In this document: positions 8,524 to 18,200 of the stretch, piece after piece
Layout: each line of letters opens with the position of its first letter
Numbering within the stretch: the stretch's first letter is position 1
Origin: Lachnospiraceae bacterium
GTDB lineage: Bacteria > Bacillota > Clostridia > Lachnospirales > Lachnospiraceae
DNA: 64,000 nucleotides
Assembly (NCBI GenBank): GCA_910574965.1
Contig: CAJTDB010000015.1
Coordinates: 1 to 64,000, forward strand
Reading direction: 5' to 3'
The notes under the pieces: model-generated
Seen by the model: the letters and a program-made list of their open reading frames with translations, nothing else
Told to the model about the DNA's origin: nothing
Database searches by the model: none
Translations under genes and position numbers: made by a program

Positions 8524-10463
8524 GTTGAATGTCTCTCCTGCTTTTTCTTATGGATGTTCCGAATGGTCTTTTTCTTTCTGTCAGGCCCGCTCTTTCTTTT
8601 CCCCTGGTTTTTCCCGGTCTGCCCCGGCTTTTCCGGTCCGTCGGGGCGCAAAAGGCACTTTGGTCCATACCCGATCAGATCTTCCCGCCCGGCCAGCATA
8701 AGGGCCTCTTTCACAAGCCCGCGGTTTTTCGGATTGCGGTACTGAATGAGCGCCCGCTGCATTTCCTTCTCGTGCAGACTCTTTGGCACGTACACCGGCT
8801 CTGCATTTCTTGGATCCAACCCTGTGTAGTACATGCAGGTGGAAATCGTAGAAGGCGTCGGATAAAAATCCTGCACCTGTTCCGGCATATAGCCCAGATC
8901 CCTGCAGTATTCCGCCAGCTTCACTGCCTCCTTCATGGTGCTTCCCGGATGGGAAGACATCAGATACGGCACCAGATACTGCTTCATTCCCAAACTTTCA
9001 TTCATCTTCCGATATCTCTCGGCAAATTCTCTGTATATCTTATGCTCCGGCTTCCCAAGGCAGGCAAGCACTTTATCACTCACATGTTCCGGCGCCACTT
9101 TAAGCTGTCCGCTCACGTGATACCGGCACAGCTCTTCCAGAAAAGCGCTGTCTTTGTCCGCCAGCACATAGTCAAACCGTATTCCTGAACGAATAAATAC
9201 TTTCTTTACATTCGGAAGGGCACGCAGTTTCCGAAGAAGCGCCAAATAGTCCGTATGATCCGCCCTCAGATTCCTGCAGGGATTCGGAAAGAGACACTGC
9301 CGGTCCCGGCATGTTCCTTTTGTCATCTGCTTTTCGCAGGAAGGAGCCCGAAAATCCGCCGTAGGACCGCCTACATCATGGATATAGCCTTTAAAATCGG
9401 GTTCCTTCGCCATCTGCCTTGCTTCTGCCAGAAGGGATTCATGGCTTCTGGTCTGAATGATTCTGCCCTGATGGAACGTCAGAGCGCAGAAAGAACAACC
9501 CCCAAAGCAGCCCCGGCAGCTAGTCAGACTGAACCGTACTTCCGACAGAGCCGGCACCCCGCCTGACGCATCGTACATCGGATGCCAGGTTCTCTGATAG
9601 GGAAGCCCGTATACTCCATCCATTTCCTTCTGAGTCAGAGGCTTTGATGCGGGGTTCTGCACTACAAAGCAATTTTTAGAATAGCCTTCTGCCAGCCGCT
9701 TTCCCGAAAAAGGGTCCGTGTTGCTGTACTGTATAGCAAAGCTCTCTGCATATTTTTTCTTATCTTTGATGATTTCCCCGTACTCCGGCAGCAGGACACA
9801 ATGCCGGAGCTGTTCCGGCGACCGAACTTTGCAGACCGTGCCCGGAATGTCCGTCAGCTCCTGCACCGGGATACCCTCCTGCAGCGCCCAGGCGATGGCC
9901 GTCACCGACCGTTCCCCCATGCCGTAGGAAATCAGGTCTGCACCGCTTTCCAGCAGTATGGACCGGCGCACCGAATCTGACCAGTAGTCATAATGTGCCA
10001 GCCGCCGAAGCGATGCCTCAATGCCGCCGATAATCACAGGAATGTTTTTATATTTCTGCCGGATCAGGTTGCAGTAGACGATGACTGCCCGGTCCGGCCT
10101 TCTGCCGGATATCCCGCCCGGCGTATAGCTGTCCGTGCTCCGGCGCTTCTTTGCCGCCGTATAATGATTGACCATGGAATCCATATTGCCGGCCGATACC
10201 AGAAAGCCAAGACGCGGCTCTCCAAGCGCTGTAATGCTGCTCACATTCCGATAATCCGGCTGTGCGAGAATACCAACGGTAAATCCCTGCGCCGTCAGTA
10301 CCCGGCTGATTAACGCCGGCCCAAAAGACGGATGATCTACATAGGCATCCCCGATCACATAGACAAAATCAAGCCGGGAAATCCCAATCTCCTCCAGATC
10401 TTCCCGGCACACAGGGAGAAATCCCTGCCGCACCGCAGAGGGTCCTTTCGATCTGCTTCTCAT
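8520..10463 (-). CDS. YgiQ-family radical SAM protein
   Basis: Large radical SAM enzyme of the YgiQ/UPF0313 family, whose reaction is not established. The 647 residues show the family N-terminus (LDFVYVIGDAYVDHPSFG, near 30), a cobalamin-like half-domain (GFTVGILAQPDYR), and the iron-sulfur motif CFGGCSFCALTFHQGR near residue 320, where CxxxCxxC binds the 4Fe-4S cluster. The KVAPEHVSDKVL and FYPTPSTISTCMYYTG segments are characteristic. A basic, lysine-rich tail of about 60 residues closes the protein. ATGA overlaps join it to the genes on both sides. Confidence 0.9.
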   Translation of the reverse strand: MRSRSKGPSAVRQGFLPVCREDLEEIGISRLDFVYVIGDAYVDHPSFGPALISRVLTAQGFTVGILAQPDYRNVSSITALGEPRLGFLVSAGNMDSMVNHYTAAKKRRSTDSYTPGGISGRRPDRAVIVYCNLIRQKYKNIPVIIGGIEASLRRLAHYDYWSDSVRRSILLESGADLISYGMGERSVTAIAWALQEGIPVQELTDIPGTVCKVRSPEQLRHCVLLPEYGEIIKDKKKYAESFAIQYSNTDPFSGKRLAEGYSKNCFVVQNPASKPLTQKEMDGVYGLPYQRTWHPMYDASGGVPALSEVRFSLTSCRGCFGGCSFCALTFHQGRIIQTRSHESLLAEARQMAKEPDFKGYIHDVGGPTADFRAPSCEKQMTKGTCRDRQCLFPNPCRNLRADHTDYLALLRKLRALPNVKKVFIRSGIRFDYVLADKDSAFLEELCRYHVSGQLKVAPEHVSDKVLACLGKPEHKIYREFAERYRKMNESLGMKQYLVPYLMSSHPGSTMKEAVKLAEYCRDLGYMPEQVQDFYPTPSTISTCMYYTGLDPRNAEPVYVPKSLHEKEMQRALIQYRNPKNRGLVKEALMLAGREDLIGYGPKCLLRPDGPEKPGQTGKNQGKRKSGPDRKKKTIRNIHKKKQERHST

Positions 10464-11233
10464 GATCTTTGCAATGCTCCTCTCTGTCTTTCCATAGTTC
10501 TCTGGCCCACGCTCTTGGTTTCGGTTTCTTCTTTTAATGCCTGGATCTCCCCTTTTGTCAGCATACGATATTCCCCCGGCATGAGCGTTTCATCCAGCAT
10601 AAGGGATCCCATGGACAACCGCTTCAGATAGAGAACCTGACAGCCTATCGATTCGAACATACGTTTGATCTGATGGTATTTTCCTTCATGGATCGTCACC
10701 TGCACTTCACTGACCGAACCGCTCTTTCTGATCTGCAACACTGCCGGCAGAGTCGGGCGTTTTTCTCCGATGGAAAGCCCTTCCCGGAACTGTCTGATAT
10801 GCTCCTTCGTCACCTCCCCGGACACCTCTGCATAATAGGTCTTGTCCACATGTCTCTTCGGCGACAGCAGTTTATGAGCCAGCTCCCCGTCATCCGTTAG
10901 AAGCAGCAGTCCCTCTGTGTCCTTGTCCAGACGCCCGACCGGAAATAGTTTCTTCTTATACGGAACATCCAGAAGGTCCAGGACCGTCCGCTCCTTCCGG
11001 TCCTCTGTGGCGGAGACGACCCCTGCCGGTTTGTGCAGCATCAGATAGGCAAAGGACATGTATACCGCCTGTCTCCCTTCGCAGATTACCTGGTCTTCTT
11101 CCTCGCGCACTTTTTGCTCCGGCCCTTTCGCCGGCTCCCCGTTTACCCATACAAGTCCCTTTTTCAGAAGGGTTTTCACCTGGCTTCTGGTACCAAAACC
11201 AGTCTCACAGAGAAACTTGTCCAGCCGCATCAT
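10460..11233 (-). CDS. RsuA/RluB-family pseudouridine synthase
   Basis: Ribosomal RNA pseudouridine synthase. An S4 domain (MRLDKFLCETGFGTRSQVKT) is followed by the RsuA core with VGRLDKDTEGLLLLTDDGEL (catalytic Asp near residue 100) and YHQIKRMF near 190. Length and motifs favour the RsuA type (16S position 516 in E. coli) over RluB, but this is not certain. The start is set at the ATG whose A lies at 11233, which overlaps the RsmF stop as ATGA and is preceded by GGAGG. The next codon is also ATG, and an in-frame ATG at 11248 is possible but poorly spaced. Confidence 0.88.
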   Translation of the reverse strand: MMRLDKFLCETGFGTRSQVKTLLKKGLVWVNGEPAKGPEQKVREEEDQVICEGRQAVYMSFAYLMLHKPAGVVSATEDRKERTVLDLLDVPYKKKLFPVGRLDKDTEGLLLLTDDGELAHKLLSPKRHVDKTYYAEVSGEVTKEHIRQFREGLSIGEKRPTLPAVLQIRKSGSVSEVQVTIHEGKYHQIKRMFESIGCQVLYLKRLSMGSLMLDETLMPGEYRMLTKGEIQALKEETETKSVGQRTMERQRGALQRS

Positions 11234-12606
11234 GCGTTCATCCTCCATCCGGAAAAATACTTATTCCGCAGCGTTCCCCGAATCAGCTTGCCCCAGCCAA
11301 GGGGATAGCCGTCCACGCAGACTAGCTGCCATCCCCCGCTTCTGGCACACTCTTTATCCTCCACCTCTATCGTTTCCCCTTTCAGATAGCGGAGAATCCG
11401 TTCGTCCAGGGCCGGCAGATCGATGACAGAGGCATACTCCTCTTTTTTCAGCACCATGGCAAATGCCTGGCTTGGCTCAAACCGTTTTTTCAAAAGCTCT
11501 CCCATATACAGCCCTGAGCGCAGAAAGCGAAGCCCCGGACATTTTCCGATGCCTTTTGGCATCCAGAACACTTTCGTATCCTTAATCTGGATTCTGGACT
11601 GGTCCAGAGGCATCCTTACGTCTTTCAGAAATTCCGTAAGTTCCGGAGGAAGTTTCCCGGCCGGCAGCTTTCCTGCAAGTTCGCTGCCGCCCTGTACCCC
11701 GTCCTTTTGCAAAAGCGCCAGAAAATGCCCCTCCCCGTCAATTTTATGCGGAAAGAGACGGACGCATTTGTCCAAAGGAAATGTGCTTCCTATCAGCTCC
11801 GGCTTTCCCGGACAAAAGCCTTCGTACCAGGGAATCTCTGCCAAATGAAAATCCGGATGCTTTTTCAGGAAAGCGTCCACACTCCCTTCATTTTCCAGTT
11901 CTGAAAAAGTACAGGTGGAGTACAGCATCATTCCGCCCGGTTTTAAAAGTGCCGCTGCCTGGTCTAAGATTTCCCGCTGCATTTTCGCAAATACTTCCGG
12001 CCCCTGCCTTTCCCAGGCAGCAATCATATGGCTTTGCTTCCGGAACATCCCTTCACCGGAACAGGGGGCGTCGATGAGAATCTTGTCAAAAAATTCATGG
12101 AAATACCGGTCCAGCCGGTCTCCCATCTCACTGGTTATGAAAATATTCGGCATCCCGAATACTTCCAGATTTTTAAGCAGCGCCTTTGTCCTGGAAGCGC
12201 TGGCATCGTTTGCAACTAACAGCCCTGTATGAGACAGCTTTGCTGCAAGTTCTGTCGCTTTCCCGCCCGGCGCTGCACACAGATCCAGCACCCGATCCCC
12301 TTTCTCTACCGGAAGCACATGCGCCGGAGTCATGGCACTTGGCTCCTGAATATAATACAGCCCCGCATAATAATACGGATGCTTTGTGGGCGCGTCCTCC
12401 TCCGTATAATAATACCCGTTCTCAATCCAGGGCACCTTTCTCAGACTCCGAAAAGGATTGATACGTTCAAACTCCTCCACGGAGATCTTGGAAACATTTA
12501 CCCGAAGCCCCATAAACCGCGGCTTCTCATAACTTTCCAGATACGCCTTTAGCTCCGGGCCGAGAATCTTTCTCATATTTTCTATAAATAATTCTGGTAA
12601 CTGCAT
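11230..12606 (-). CDS. RsmF-type 16S rRNA (cytosine-C5) methyltransferase
   Basis: NOL1/NOP2/Sun-family enzyme that methylates C5 of an rRNA cytosine using S-adenosylmethionine. The SAM pocket is VLDLCAAPGGKATELA near residue 107. The two cysteines of the mechanism are in DAPCSGEGMF near 180 and STCTFSELENE near 230. The C-terminal 150 residues form the PUA-like RNA-binding part found in RsmF-type proteins, ending SGGWQLVCVDGYPLGWGKLI. At 458 residues it is full length. Its start region is purine rich and lies about 20 bp downstream of a dispersed hairpin element. Confidence 0.9.
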   Translation of the reverse strand: MQLPELFIENMRKILGPELKAYLESYEKPRFMGLRVNVSKISVEEFERINPFRSLRKVPWIENGYYYTEEDAPTKHPYYYAGLYYIQEPSAMTPAHVLPVEKGDRVLDLCAAPGGKATELAAKLSHTGLLVANDASASRTKALLKNLEVFGMPNIFITSEMGDRLDRYFHEFFDKILIDAPCSGEGMFRKQSHMIAAWERQGPEVFAKMQREILDQAAALLKPGGMMLYSTCTFSELENEGSVDAFLKKHPDFHLAEIPWYEGFCPGKPELIGSTFPLDKCVRLFPHKIDGEGHFLALLQKDGVQGGSELAGKLPAGKLPPELTEFLKDVRMPLDQSRIQIKDTKVFWMPKGIGKCPGLRFLRSGLYMGELLKKRFEPSQAFAMVLKKEEYASVIDLPALDERILRYLKGETIEVEDKECARSGGWQLVCVDGYPLGWGKLIRGTLRNKYFSGWRMNA

Positions 12607-12629
12607 TTCTTTTTTCTTTCTCTGATTAT

Positions 12630-12785
12630 AGTTCCGTATCTGCCCACAAATGCCCTGTATCTAGAAGCATTTCCATACACTTTCGTGTCTGTAAATCCTT
12701 CTGGCATTTCTGGGCAGATACTGATTATAGTTCCGTATCTGCCCACAAATGCCCCTTGTCTAGAAGCATTTCCAGGCAGACACTG
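12630..12785 (-). repeat. Dispersed hairpin element: one full and one shortened unit
   Basis: Two tandem units fill the gap between the M23 gene and rsmF. Unit 1 (12630-12723) folds end to end: TATCTGCCCA pairs with TGGGCAGATA, AAATGCC with GGCATTT, TAGAAG with CTTCT, around a small inner ACAC/GTGT stem. Unit 2 (12729-12785) keeps the ends but has lost the inner stem. In the minus-strand sense each ends CAGATACGGAACT, then TATAAT, shortly before the rsmF start. Confidence 0.8.
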
Positions 12786-12815
12786 ATTAATGATACATTA
12801 TACCACAACCCACCC

Positions 12816-13481
12816 TTAATAAGAATAGCTTAATTTCTTATTTTCCAGATATTTCAGCATCCAATATGGATTCACTGCCATCTCCTGATCTGCTCCCAGA
12901 GGCACATAAATTCCCAGGTGCAGATGCACCGGAAACTGTCCTGTCGTCCCTTCCGGTCCGTAGCCCGTATCCCCCATATACCCTAAAAGCTCCCCTGCTT
13001 CTACCGGCTCCCCAGCGTTCCACTCCTTCGCATAAGAAGCCAGATGCGCATAGTAATAATAATTCCCATTGCCGGAGCGCACCCCAATGCGCCATCCGCC
13101 TTTTTCCAGCCAGCCCACCTGTTCAATGATGCCATCCGTTATACTGACTACCGGATAATATCCCGGCTCATCTACAGACGCCATAATATCGGTCCCTTCA
13201 TGCCCCCGTTTTCCGCCGTAGCTCCGCTCTGCCATCCAGGAATTTTCAAATGCAACCTCCGCGTCCGCATTCCCTGCAGAAACCGGAACCGGAAACCAGA
13301 CCAGCTCCGACCAGACCAGTTCCAGTGTATCCCGATAGATCTCAAAGTCCCCTCTCATATTCTGTTCCGGAAACATCCGCCCTTCCAAAAGTTCAGAAAG
13401 CCAGATCATTTCTCCCTGAATCACACAGTTCAGCAACAGCATCAAAGTCAGATAACACGCAATCTTACGAATCGAACTCAT
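12816..13481 (-). CDS. M23-family metallopeptidase, membrane anchored
   Basis: Predicted zinc endopeptidase acting on cell-wall peptide bridges outside the membrane. An N-terminal signal or anchor (residues 7-24, ACYLTLMLLLNCVIQG) precedes a LytM/M23 domain with zinc ligands HEGTD near residue 115 and HLHLG near 190. The tyrosine-rich NYYYYAHL strand typical of the family lies between them. It is divergent from the adjacent ylbJ-like gene, so a sporulation role (like SpoIIQ-type LytM proteins) is possible but not shown. The 221-residue size is short for a wall hydrolase with extra domains, and none are present. Confidence 0.88.
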   Translation of the reverse strand: MSSIRKIACYLTLMLLLNCVIQGEMIWLSELLEGRMFPEQNMRGDFEIYRDTLELVWSELVWFPVPVSAGNADAEVAFENSWMAERSYGGKRGHEGTDIMASVDEPGYYPVVSITDGIIEQVGWLEKGGWRIGVRSGNGNYYYYAHLASYAKEWNAGEPVEAGELLGYMGDTGYGPEGTTGQFPVHLHLGIYVPLGADQEMAVNPYWMLKYLENKKLSYSY

Positions 13482-13536
13482 ATTTTACCGCTTGCCCCAT
13501 AAAATGTAGGGAATTAGTTCATTATATGGTGGCTTC

Positions 13537-14475
13537 TTGAAAAAGATACTTTTCCTTCTCCCAATCATCGGCCTGCTTTTACTTTTATTCACCCGTCCGG
13601 ATGTCATCGCCTCCGGCTGCTCCCTTGGACTGACCCTCTGGTATACGGCTGTCCTGCCCTCCCTTCTGCCATTTATGATCCTCTCCGGTCTGCTGATCCG
13701 GACAGGTCTGTTCCGGTATCTGAATTCCGTCTATGCTCCCTTTTTAGGCCGGCTGTTTTCCATATCGGACGAAGGTTGTTATGCAGTCCTTCTTGGATTC
13801 TTATGCGGATTTCCCATGGGGGCAAAAGTCATCGCTGATTTGGTGCAGGAAGGCCGAATCTCTCCGGAGGAAGGCTCCTATCTGCTTGGCTTCTGCAACA
13901 ACGTAAGCCCCGCCTTTTTTCTGAATTATGTCTGCCTGCAAAAGCTTGGATATTCATCTGTACCATGGAAGCTGGTGTTTCTCTTCTATGCCATTCCCTT
14001 AGCTTACGGCCTTTTTACCCGGCCCTTTTACCACTTTGCCTGCCATCCCGGAATGAAAAAACAGGCACCGCTGCACCGGCTGGATTTTCCGATGCTGGAT
14101 GCCTGTATGATGGACGGATTTTCCACCATTACCCGTCTGGGCGGATATATTATGCTCTTTACAATCCTGGTGCAGTTCTTAAAACTGCTGCCGCTGTCCG
14201 GACCTGTCCCTGCCCTTCTATGCGCGCTTTTAGAGATCAGCAGCGGCGTGGATCTGCTCAGCGCCCTTTCCCTGCCGCCCCTGCTCCAAAACGCTCTTGT
14301 ATGTACCTGCACTGCTCTCGGCGGCTTCTGCATCTGCGCTCAGACGCAGAGTGTTCTTGCCGGTACACCGCTCTCCATCCGCACCTGGCTGAAAGGAAGA
14401 GTCATCACTGCTTCCCTTGTGTTTCTTCTGGTGTCCCTTCCTGGGGTGGTGCCAGCTCCTCCCGGTTGCTGGTAA
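13537..14475 (+). CDS. YlbJ-like sporulation membrane protein (nucleoside-recognition/Gate domain)
   Basis: Polytopic membrane protein of about eight hydrophobic segments. It carries conserved Gate-domain features such as LGFLCGFPMGAKVIADL near residue 88 and YLLGFCNNVSPAFF near 118. In Bacillus the YlbJ/SpoVV protein is needed for dipicolinic acid movement into the forespore. This 312-residue form is shorter than the Bacillus protein (about 400). The start appears to be TTG at 13537 after GGTGG, since the nearby upstream ATG is closed by a stop. Its last 71 bp overlap the convergent coiled-coil gene. Confidence 0.75.
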   Translation: MKKILFLLPIIGLLLLLFTRPDVIASGCSLGLTLWYTAVLPSLLPFMILSGLLIRTGLFRYLNSVYAPFLGRLFSISDEGCYAVLLGFLCGFPMGAKVIADLVQEGRISPEEGSYLLGFCNNVSPAFFLNYVCLQKLGYSSVPWKLVFLFYAIPLAYGLFTRPFYHFACHPGMKKQAPLHRLDFPMLDACMMDGFSTITRLGGYIMLFTILVQFLKLLPLSGPVPALLCALLEISSGVDLLSALSLPPLLQNALVCTCTALGGFCICAQTQSVLAGTPLSIRTWLKGRVITASLVFLLVSLPGVVPAPPGCW

Positions 14476-14992
14476 TAACGGCATAAAACTCCTGGAAATT
14501 GCTCATCATGGCGTCATAGCGGGCATTGGATGTGTCTACCATGCGCTGGATCATATCCTGAAGCTCTGCCAGCCGCTCATCCGTATACTGGATGGCACCG
14601 AGACGAATCTCGTTTGCATCCCGCGTAGCACTGTCCAGAATCTCCTGGGCCTGCTGGGTGGCCGTTTCAATGACCTCGTTGGCCTTTTCATAGGCTAACT
14701 GCATTACCTCATGCTCATTGACCATCTCCTGGTTCTGAAGGTTCGCCTGATCGACGATGGCCTGTGCTCTTTTCTTGGCATCGGCCATAATGGCTTCCTT
14801 ATTCGCCAGCACTTTTTGATAACGTTTGACTTCCTCCGGCGTTTTCATTCGAAGTTCCCTTAAAAGCTCTTCGATCCTGCCGCGTTCTACGATGATCTTG
14901 TCCCCGGAACTGAACACAGGCCCTTTACAGGTATCAATATAATCTTCGATCTCTTCAATGATCTGCTCGATTCGGCTGTTGCTGCTGCTCAT
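14405..14992 (-). CDS. Coiled-coil protein (DivIVA-like / V-ATPase subunit-like)
   Basis: A 195-residue soluble, strongly helical protein. The N-terminus (SRIEQIIEEIEDYIDTC) is followed by a long coiled coil rich in Ala, Gln and Glu (residues 55-150, including KKRAQAIVDQANLQNQEMVNE). The tail is acidic and proline-containing. Such proteins are often labelled V-type ATPase subunit or DivIVA-like in Lachnospiraceae, but no true V-ATPase genes are nearby. The layout fits a scaffold or cell-division-associated protein; the function is unproven. It overlaps the end of the ylbJ-like gene tail to tail and has its own promoter. Confidence 0.75.
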   Translation of the reverse strand: MSSSNSRIEQIIEEIEDYIDTCKGPVFSSGDKIIVERGRIEELLRELRMKTPEEVKRYQKVLANKEAIMADAKKRAQAIVDQANLQNQEMVNEHEVMQLAYEKANEVIETATQQAQEILDSATRDANEIRLGAIQYTDERLAELQDMIQRMVDTSNARYDAMMSNFQEFYAVITSNREELAPPQEGTPEETQGKQ

Positions 14993-15092
14993 CTTCCCTT
15001 TGCTCCTTCCATGCGCTCTGTCCTCTCACACGCTTCTATCTATCAAATACACTTTTGTATCTCCCATCCGGATCTTTTGTAATTTCATGGTA

Positions 15093-15121
15093 ATTATAAC
15101 TGAACCTGTACAAATACGCAA
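15093..15121 (-). promoter_or_regulatory. Sigma-A type promoter of the coiled-coil gene
   Basis: On the minus strand TTGCGT (15116-15121), a 17-bp spacer and TATAAT (15093-15098) lie about 100 bp upstream of the start codon at 14992. The -10 box is perfect and the -35 box matches at four of six positions. Confidence 0.6.
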
Positions 15122-15190
15122 GGTATAATTATGACTGCTCCCGTATCTGGATCCCATATAGGAAATACGGACAGGAAACAAGCAGCGTCC

Positions 15191-15222
15191 AAAGGGGGCG
15201 CCGCAGCACGCAGCGCCCCTTT
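15191..15222 (-). terminator. GC-rich hairpin after the DUF4132 gene
   Basis: AAAGGGGGCGC pairs with GCGCCCCTTT (one bulged G) around a short loop, 8 bp past the DUF4132 stop. It probably ends the 15-kb operon. The T tail on the minus strand is only three bases long, so termination may be partial. The rest of the 237-bp gap holds the coiled-coil gene promoter and a short imperfect palindrome at about 15144-15174. Confidence 0.5.
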
Positions 15223-15229
15223 CTTTCTC

Positions 15230-18200
15230 TTATTTGGCTGATGCCGTCGCCTTCGTAGCCTGAAGCACGATCTCGCTGAAATACCTGGAATCCACTTCTC
15301 CTAACAGATAACGTTCCATCTCATAAGAATTGCCCACTTTCTGAAGCGCTCCGGGCTTATGAAAACTGACGCCGCCGACGGTCACTTCTTCATTTTCGCA
15401 GCCTACGCAGCAGCCGGAAAATTCTATCTTCACCGCAACTCCATTGTCCATCCGGTTAAACTCGCAGAAGCTTCCGCCGTCTAAGATCTCGCCCCGCTCC
15501 CAGCCCATATTCAGAAGCTTTCCAGATAATGACAGGCCATTTAAAGTCAGACCGTCAAAACGGGACAGTTCTGTTGCTGTCTTTTCCTCTTCCGATGCAC
15601 GGAAAACGGGACGCTCTAACTGCTCCACCGGCTGAACGATCTCATAATCTGACAGTTGTTCCTTCCATGCCTCTAAAAGCTCTTTGGAAAGTTCAATGGG
15701 ATGTACCAGGCCAATAATGCCTTCTGCCACAAGCTCGTACTCTTCTTCGTCTACCGTATTAAAAGTGCCATCCTCCATATAGCGGAAAGTATCCGTCAGT
15801 ACGCCGTCCACATATACGCCCCAGATCAGTCCGCATGCAAACTGATGCATGACCGGATTATCAACAAACAGCTTCCTCCACTGCTCTGTCTTCCACTGAC
15901 GGCCCAGGCTCATTGCCTGTTCCAGACGGATTGTCTGATTGGATACCACCGTTTTTAGCTGCTTCTTTAAAAGCTTCCACGCCTCATTGGACGCTTTGGA
16001 GCGCTCCGGATCGTCCTGCTTGCCGGGTGACGGAAGGTTTTTGAGCTTCTTTCCCTTTCCGTCATATACTTCCAGTGTCAGATCCGGAGTCAGCACAATA
16101 CGGAACTGACGGTTTCCATAATCGAATATGCGTTCCATTCTCTTGTCAAATCCTAGATCCGGAACGATCTGGTCTTCCAGCTCTTCCCTTGTGATGCCAA
16201 GCTGCTCTGCCGCAAAAGTAAGTGCCCCGGACGCCGCCTCTTTCACCTGACGGAACCGGAACTTCCGGGCAATCTGATCCACCTGCAGAAGCGCTGTAGA
16301 AGTACCGTTCAGCGCCAGCGCCCGCACGGCATCCGCCGCCAGCGCTCCGCGGGAATTTTTCGCCCATTCCTGCACTTGGGCATACAGCACCGGAACGATT
16401 TGCTCCTGGCCATGGATAGCGGCTGCATAGAGCACCCATTTTTTCTTTGCCTGTGCTCCGTCCAGAAGCCATGCATCATACAGCTCCCGTACATAAGCTG
16501 CCACTTCTGCTGTATTAAGCTCTGCCGCCAGTGTTTTTGCGTCCTCCTGGATGCCTGCCTTCTGCATATCCGCGTAAACAATCAGAAGGGCGGCCAGATG
16601 ATCCTCTGACGCTTCGGTTCCGTCTTTTTTGTGAACTTTCGTCCGCTCACCGGACAGGAACCAGGACAGTTTTCGTTTCCTGCCGCCGGACAGCGTATCT
16701 TTCATCAGCTCTTCCAGAGTCTGCTCTTTTGCTTCCTTTCCGTCCGGATGAAGAAGGTTCTGGATCAGATCCTTGATTTTCTTTGTTTTCTCCGCTTCAA
16801 ATGCTGCCGTCAGTGCTTCCTCATAGCGCTCGATTCCCCATTCTTTCAGCACCCAAACCGCCATCTCACGCATACCGCCTTTTTTGGACTTCAGCAACTG
16901 GAGAATATCCGACTCCCACTCCGGATGCTTTGCATAGATCTCGGTTAGATGCTCCCGCACCTGTTTGGAGCCGTCCGACGCAAAATCCAGCAAAAGCTCC
17001 CGATAAGGCTCTCCCATCTCGTGCATAACTCGTGCCGTCAGAATACGCGTCTCTACCAGATTTCTTTTAGACGCCGCTATGTACGTTTCCTTCCAGTCAG
17101 GATGTTTCTCTGCCAGCACCTTTGCACATTCCTTCCCGTTGCAAACATATGCCATAAAATCCATCTGGAGAAGTGCCGGTACCTGTTCCTCTTCCATAAG
17201 ATCCAGCAGAAGGCCAAGCTGACGCGGATCTCTCAAACGACTGTAGCCGGCATTCGGCTCTGACTCCTCCAGCTTCTCATCCAGCCAGAATCTGCCGAAA
17301 TAACTGCTCTCCATCCGCAGGCATTCCAGGACAAGGACCCTTTTTAAAAGCTTATCCAATTTGTAATCTGTATAACTGTGCAGCGTAAGGGAGCGCTGAT
17401 AATTATAGAGATACATTTCTCTCCATTCATCCACATAGGGAAGAATATCCTGAATCTCCAGTTCTTCCAGCAAATAGCGCTCCGCCTTATCCTGTTCCTT
17501 TCTGAAATCTTTCGTAGCTTCATGGGCCGCAATTCTTCGGAAATCTTCCATCAAATGATCCTTCAGCTCCGCATAAAGTTCCGGATTTCCTTCCTCTATC
17601 TGAGCAATCAAATACCCATAGTCCTCTGCCGGAACTTTTTTTGTGATCTTCCGGATGCTATCAGGAGCTTTCTTTGCCATCCGTGTCAGAATTTCCTTTT
17701 CCCCGCGCCAGACAGCCCAGCGGATGTAAGCCTCTTCCGGAATCGTAAGGATCTTCTCCAGCTCCTCAATATGGTTCCGAAACCACACATCCCCCATGTC
17801 TCTGCAGGAGTCAAGCGGCAGATTGGGTATGGTATCCCCGTCAAATTCCGATGCCAGGCGGATAAAATTAACAAAACGGTTCGAATGCTCCACGGCCAGG
17901 AACGCCAGACCGGGCTGGAACTTCATCTGGTAGTCATACCGCTCCCTTCCTGAGAGAATGGCGCGGATCTCTAACGGGAATGCCTCTCTTGGATCCGCCT
18001 CCCGTATAAAAGTCTTCAGCCGCTCCAGATCCTCTTCGCCGGGTGTATGACTGGATTTGAACAGTTTATCCACATTGCCCATCAGACGATCTTCCAGATA
18101 TTTCACACGCTCTTTCAGGATTTCCGGATCACCCTCGGCCCGGTCGTCCTCATCCCCTGCCGGGATACAGACCACGCTTTTTCCCCCTTCTTCATTCAGG

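Noticed and set aside
15144-15174. Short palindrome as another dispersed element
   Set aside because: It shares only the CAGATACGG-like tail and is far from a start codon, so it is too degenerate to include with confidence.
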